Assembly (NCBI GenBank): GCA_022360105.1
Contig: JAKSDL010000415.1
Span: 1-9,609, forward strand
DNA: 9,609 nt
Source of the DNA: Pseudomonadota bacterium
Lineage (GTDB): Bacteria; SAR324; XYD2-FULL-50-16; JAHJRI01
Direction of reading: 5' to 3'
In this document: one piece after another, positions 7,356-9,609 of the stretch
Position numbering within the stretch: the first letter of the stretch is position 1
Layout: each line of letters starts with the position of its first letter
Notes under the pieces: generated by a model
The model's database searches: none
What the model was told of the DNA's origin: nothing
Seen by the model: only the letters and a program-made list of their open reading frames with translations
Translations under genes and position numbers: made by a program

Positions 7356-7792
7356 TATGCCCCTACTACATTGTAGATTTGCCCCAAAGGCAGGCGAGCG
7401 TCTAACCAGAGACGAAAAATTCCATAAAAGAGTATCGAAATGATCAGACCTGTTAATAACCCTTGCATACGACTGCTGCCTATTATTCGAGCTATGAAGT
7501 AGCCTGATATGGTTGTGGAGAGCATAAATCCCAGGAATTCAAAGGACAACAGGTAGAAAAATAAAATCAAAACCAGCTTCACCACCCTGGATTGGATTTT
7601 GACGTGCACTACCTGTGGCTGAGGGATGAAGATAATCAACAAAGGCAGGGTCAACAGACCTATGCTTACAGCCATGGGAAATGGTTTGGGACCCAGGGGA
7701 TCGTAGGAAAAAGGGGTTTCAATCTGAAGTGAGACTATAAAAAGACCGGCCCCCAATAAGGATAAGGCCCCTGCAAACAGCTTTGCTTTCAT
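7355..7792 (-). CDS. tctB: TTT transporter small membrane subunit TctB (system 2)
   Basis: Small membrane partner of TctA, 145 residues, at the short end of normal for TctB. The N-terminal helix (about 4-22) is followed by YDPLGPKPFPMAVSIGLL (30-47), which is the most recognisable TctB signature (PLGPxxFP). Further hydrophobic segments lie at about 43-57, 72-87, 88-100 and 108-128. The linker after the second helix is short and lacks the acidic stretch of the other TctB here. The ATG overlaps the tctC stop by four bases (ATGA) and the stop overlaps the tctA start by one base, so the three genes form one tightly coupled operon. No good Shine-Dalgarno sequence precedes the ATG, consistent with coupling to tctC translation. 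Confidence 0.93.
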   Translation of the reverse strand: MKAKLFAGALSLLGAGLFIVSLQIETPFSYDPLGPKPFPMAVSIGLLTLPLLIIFIPQPQVVHVKIQSRVVKLVLILFFYLLSFEFLGFMLSTTISGYFIARIIGSSRMQGLLTGLIISILFYGIFRLWLDARLPLGQIYNVVGA

Positions 7793-8799
7793 TTTATCAG
7801 TTCAAATTCAATTGCCAGTGATCGAAGTTCACGAACACTGTTTTTCACGAAATCATCGAACTCTTTTCCTATTAACGTAAACGGGAAAAAGCCCAGTTCC
7901 TTTCTTATTTTTTTAAACTCTTTGGTTGCAGCCAATCGTCTCAGGGTGTTTTCCCACCAAAGATAGTCATCGTCCGATGTTTCCGGTGGTAGGTAGAATC
8001 CCCTCCAGATCGTCCAGACCACTGGGTATCCCTGTTCTTTAGCGGTGGGGATGTTGTTATACCCCCCCACAATACGATTTTCCGAGAATACTGCCAGTAC
8101 CTTGATCTTACCGGACCTGATATGTTGGGAACTTTCCGCCAGATCACCCGGAAACACCTGAATATGATTGTTTAACAAGGCATTGATAGCCTCTCCACCA
8201 CCTTCGTAAGCCACGTAACGAATACGCTTGGGATTTATTCCCGCATCTTTTAGTAACAGGGCAGATTTCATCCAGTCCTGACTGCCGATGGAGCCTCCGG
8301 CACCAAAAACAATAGCACCGGGGTCTTTTTTGAGGGTTGTTACCAGGTCATCCAGGGTGTTCCAAGCAGAATCGTTTCTCACGGCGATAATTCCGAAATC
8401 TGTAGCCAGGGCTCCTAACCAGCGAACTGCAGTTTCATCATATTTTCCAAACTTCTTTTGGGCAATATTCAAAGCTGACCCGGTACTAAAAGCAACAACG
8501 GTGTTTGCAGCCTTGCGATTTACCCCTGCAATGTAGTTGTAAGCCAGAGCTCCTATTCCCCCGGGCATATACCTTATTTTTGTCGGTGTATCGATTAACC
8601 GGGATTGATACAAGGAACGTGACAGCAGTTGACAGGCCAAATCCAGTCCTCCCCCTGGTTTTACAGGCGCTATGCATTCCGGATTATCGATACCATAGCC
8701 CTGTGTAGCTGGAAACAAGGAAATCAGTATCAGTGGCAGATAATAAATATACCAGCTTATAAAGTGCTTCTTTGGAGAACGTAAATAAGATCTGACCAT
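7789..8799 (-). CDS. tctC: TTT periplasmic solute-binding protein TctC (Bug family, system 2)
   Basis: Periplasmic carboxylate-binding receptor of the second system, 336 residues. The N terminus has a basic region (about 3-12, RSYLRSPKKH), a hydrophobic core (13-30) and a likely cleavage point near TQGYG before IDNPEC, so it should be exported. The mature start ECIAPVKPGGGLDLACQLLS (41-60) marks the TctC subgroup with a CIAPxxPGGGxDxxC opening; the Gly-rich loop and Asp53 are ligand-loop positions. Cys42 and Cys56 could form a disulfide, and the first TctC of this window has neither. Later family elements include GAGGSIGSQDW and RYVAYEGGGEAINALL. The ATG at 8799 has no visible Shine-Dalgarno sequence upstream, so leader features or an alternative start are possible, but starting later would damage the signal peptide. 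First gene of its operon. Confidence 0.94.
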   Translation of the reverse strand: MVRSYLRSPKKHFISWYIYYLPLILISLFPATQGYGIDNPECIAPVKPGGGLDLACQLLSRSLYQSRLIDTPTKIRYMPGGIGALAYNYIAGVNRKAANTVVAFSTGSALNIAQKKFGKYDETAVRWLGALATDFGIIAVRNDSAWNTLDDLVTTLKKDPGAIVFGAGGSIGSQDWMKSALLLKDAGINPKRIRYVAYEGGGEAINALLNNHIQVFPGDLAESSQHIRSGKIKVLAVFSENRIVGGYNNIPTAKEQGYPVVWTIWRGFYLPPETSDDDYLWWENTLRRLAATKEFKKIRKELGFFPFTLIGKEFDDFVKNSVRELRSLAIEFELIK

Positions 8800-8835
8800 C
8801 AGTGAAGAAACGATTATTAATCCAAATGGTTAATT

Positions 8836-8866
8836 CGATGAATGGCAACGCCTGGACAATTCATCG
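8836..8866. repeat. Inverted repeat CGATGAAT/ATTCATCG just upstream of tctC (system 2)
   Basis: Eight-base arms CGATGAAT (8836-8843) and ATTCATCG (8859-8866) are perfectly complementary and enclose 15 bases, which include a small GGC-AAC-GCC hairpin. The element lies 37-67 bases before the tctC start, where a core promoter, operator or leader hairpin would be expected. Confidence 0.45.
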
Positions 8867-8924
8867 TTTTCAGATGGTATGAAATAGTTGTGTTAAGTGT
8901 CAATCCAGCTGATTTCAAAATCTG

Positions 8925-9006
8925 GTAGTTTACCTGCTATTTTTTATCTAACCTGCAGCCAATCATATTGGATCAATCATCAGATCGACACTATCATGTA
9001 AACTAC
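8925..9006. repeat. Separated inverted repeat GTAGTTTAC/GTAAACTAC
   Basis: Perfect nine-base arms at 8925-8933 and 8998-9006, 64 bases apart. A second pair, AGTGTC (8896-8901) and GACACT (8987-8992), crosses it. Two half-sites facing each other far upstream of a promoter could be regulator binding sites, but chance occurrence is possible. Confidence 0.3.
8959..8971. promoter_or_regulatory. Possible operator CCAAT-CAT-ATTGG
   Basis: A 13-base hyphenated palindrome with five-base arms, CCAATCATATTGG, about 160 bases upstream of the second tctC. Its size and symmetry fit a dimeric regulator site. It sits centrally inside the GTAGTTTAC/GTAAACTAC pair. I do not find a copy near the first tct operon. 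Confidence 0.3.
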
Positions 9007-9114
9007 GCTTCGATATCCTAACTTAGGGCCACAACCGATGCCTATTGGTTGATTTACCGAACCCCACTTTCAACCGGGAAAGTTGAGTTAACTACATGGT
9101 GAAACCAAAAAAAG

Positions 9115-9184
9115 ACATGGTTGTTTTAACCTCAATTTCAAAACAGCCAAGGCTGAAATGGAGTGAGGATTAAAATAGCCATGT
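9115..9184 (-). terminator. Long imperfect hairpin followed by a T tract
   Basis: ACATGG (9115-9120) pairs with CCATGT (9179-9184). Inside it TTTTAA pairs with TTAAAA, CCTCA with TGAGG, ATTTCA with TGAAAT, and AGCC with GGCT around an AA tip, with small bulges. On the minus strand the stem is followed by TCTTTTTTT (complement of 9106-9114), the form of a rho-independent terminator. It lies about 145 bases beyond the stop of the edge dehydratase gene and would insulate the second tct operon. The plus strand also has TTTT after the stem, so it may work both ways. Confidence 0.5.
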
Positions 9185-9288
9185 TTTCAGGAATAGAACC
9201 GGCTAATCTGTAAAGATCTTATTCTTGCGGAAGATAAGGCTGGAAAAATTGCAAAGCCTGGCTGAAGATGAATTAGCGAGTTGCCGAT

Positions 9289-9318
9289 CCAAAACCGGCG
9301 TTCTGCGACCGGTTTTGG
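9289..9318 (-). terminator. Perfect 10-bp hairpin just after the dehydratase stop codon
   Basis: CCAAAACCGG (9289-9298) and CCGGTTTTGG (9309-9318) are exact complements around a ten-base loop. The hairpin begins 10 bases after the minus-strand stop at 9329-9331, the usual place for a terminator or a 3' stabilising structure. No T tract follows on the minus strand, so it may act with the T-rich hairpin farther downstream or merely protect the mRNA end. Confidence 0.5.
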
Positions 9319-9328
9319 CAGAGTTTGA

Positions 9329-9609
9329 TTATGATATCTCCAGAAAGGCTTCGATGCGGGTTCTAAGCTGCTCACTATCGGATTCGGAATAGTCGGTCTC
9401 AAGATGCAGGGTTGGCAGGTTGAAACGCTCGCGAATGAACTTCTCCACGGTATGGGATTCAATGTTGTAGGTATGACAAGCCTGCCAGGTAAGATCTACC
9501 ACCTTGTCTACCTTGAAATCTTCAATCAGACCGGCCAGCATATCCAATCGCAAAGGATTGGGGGACATCACTGAACACGGTATTTTTAAATACTGTTCTG
9601 CCAGGGCGG
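9329..9609 (-). CDS. C-terminal part of a 2-hydroxyacyl-CoA dehydratase/benzoyl-CoA reductase family subunit
   Basis: Only the last 93 or so codons are inside the window; the frame stays open to the right edge, so the gene starts outside it. The apparent GTG-ATG start near 9571 is internal, because upstream codons continue the family pattern (ALAEQYLKIPCSVMSPNP). Visible family features are the Pro-Cys near the window edge, KVDKVVDLTWQACHTYNIES with a second conserved Cys, NLPTLHLETDYSESDSEQLR, and the ending RTRIEAFLE. These match the C-terminal domain of the HgdB/FldC/BcrB-BzdO group (Pfam HGD-D), which binds an oxygen-sensitive [4Fe-4S] cluster through such cysteines and performs ATP-driven radical dehydration or ring reduction on CoA thioesters. 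Which member it is cannot be settled from the fragment; WQACHTYNIE reminds me of the benzoyl-CoA reductase-like branch. Confidence 0.85.
   Translation of the reverse strand, partial: ALAEQYLKIPCSVMSPNPLRLDMLAGLIEDFKVDKVVDLTWQACHTYNIESHTVEKFIRERFNLPTLHLETDYSESDSEQLRTRIEAFLEIS

Larger units (their letters stand above)
8800..9328. other. Intergenic region of 529 bases between tctC (system 2) and the edge dehydratase gene
   Basis: I find no convincing coding sequence here on either strand; the longest reading frame that crosses it (minus strand, to 9187) is an antisense shadow of the dehydratase end. The left part (8830-9010) should contain the promoter and operators of the second tct operon and holds several inverted repeats. 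The right part holds two terminator-like hairpins for the minus-strand gene ending at 9329. Confidence 0.6.

Noticed and set aside
270..8799. Recent tandem or inverted duplication of one tct operon
   Set aside because: The two operons face the same way and differ throughout in protein sequence, spacing and overlaps, so they are old paralogues or separate acquisitions.
9187..9462. Minus-strand 91-codon open frame
   Set aside because: It overlaps the dehydratase C terminus in another frame, runs through the hairpin at 9289-9318, and has no recognisable motif.

Overview
The window is about 9.6 kb of moderate-GC bacterial DNA, most likely from an anaerobic Gram-negative bacterium. A sulfate reducer or relative in the Desulfobacterota is my best guess. 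That guess rests on exported TctC-type binding proteins, a periplasmic-sensor kinase, a benzoyl-CoA reductase/2-hydroxyacyl-CoA dehydratase-type gene at the right edge, and a decayed DUF4338 gene at the left edge. It is inference, not a match to a known genome.

Layout from left to right. Positions 2-265 (+) hold the remains of a DUF4338 (DruA-like) gene, broken by two in-frame stops and losing similarity exactly where the next gene ends. Positions 270-3333 (-) hold a complete tripartite tricarboxylate transporter (TTT) operon, transcribed tctC-tctB-tctA. Positions 3334-3547 are a divergent control region dominated by a perfect 27-bp inverted repeat. Positions 3548-5856 (+) encode a two-component system of the CitA/CitB (DcuS/DcuR, DctS/DctR) type. 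Positions 5865-8799 (-) hold a second complete, tightly overlapping tctC-tctB-tctA operon that converges on the response regulator gene with only 8 bp between. Positions 8800-9328 are non-coding, with several dyad symmetries near the second tctC and two terminator-like hairpins. From 9329 to the right edge (-) is the C-terminal end of a 2-hydroxyacyl-CoA dehydratase/benzoyl-CoA reductase family subunit.

How it may work together: the kinase senses an extracellular carboxylate through its periplasmic sCache/PAS domain and phosphorylates the response regulator. The regulator would then activate one or both flanking uptake systems. In each system a secreted TctC protein captures the carboxylate and passes it to the TctA/TctB membrane complex, which is driven by an ion gradient. 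The two systems are clearly diverged from each other in all three subunits, so they probably take different substrates. The edge dehydratase hints that imported acids could feed an acyl-CoA pathway, but that link is speculative. I see no tRNA, rRNA, CRISPR array, intact transposase or defence system in the window.
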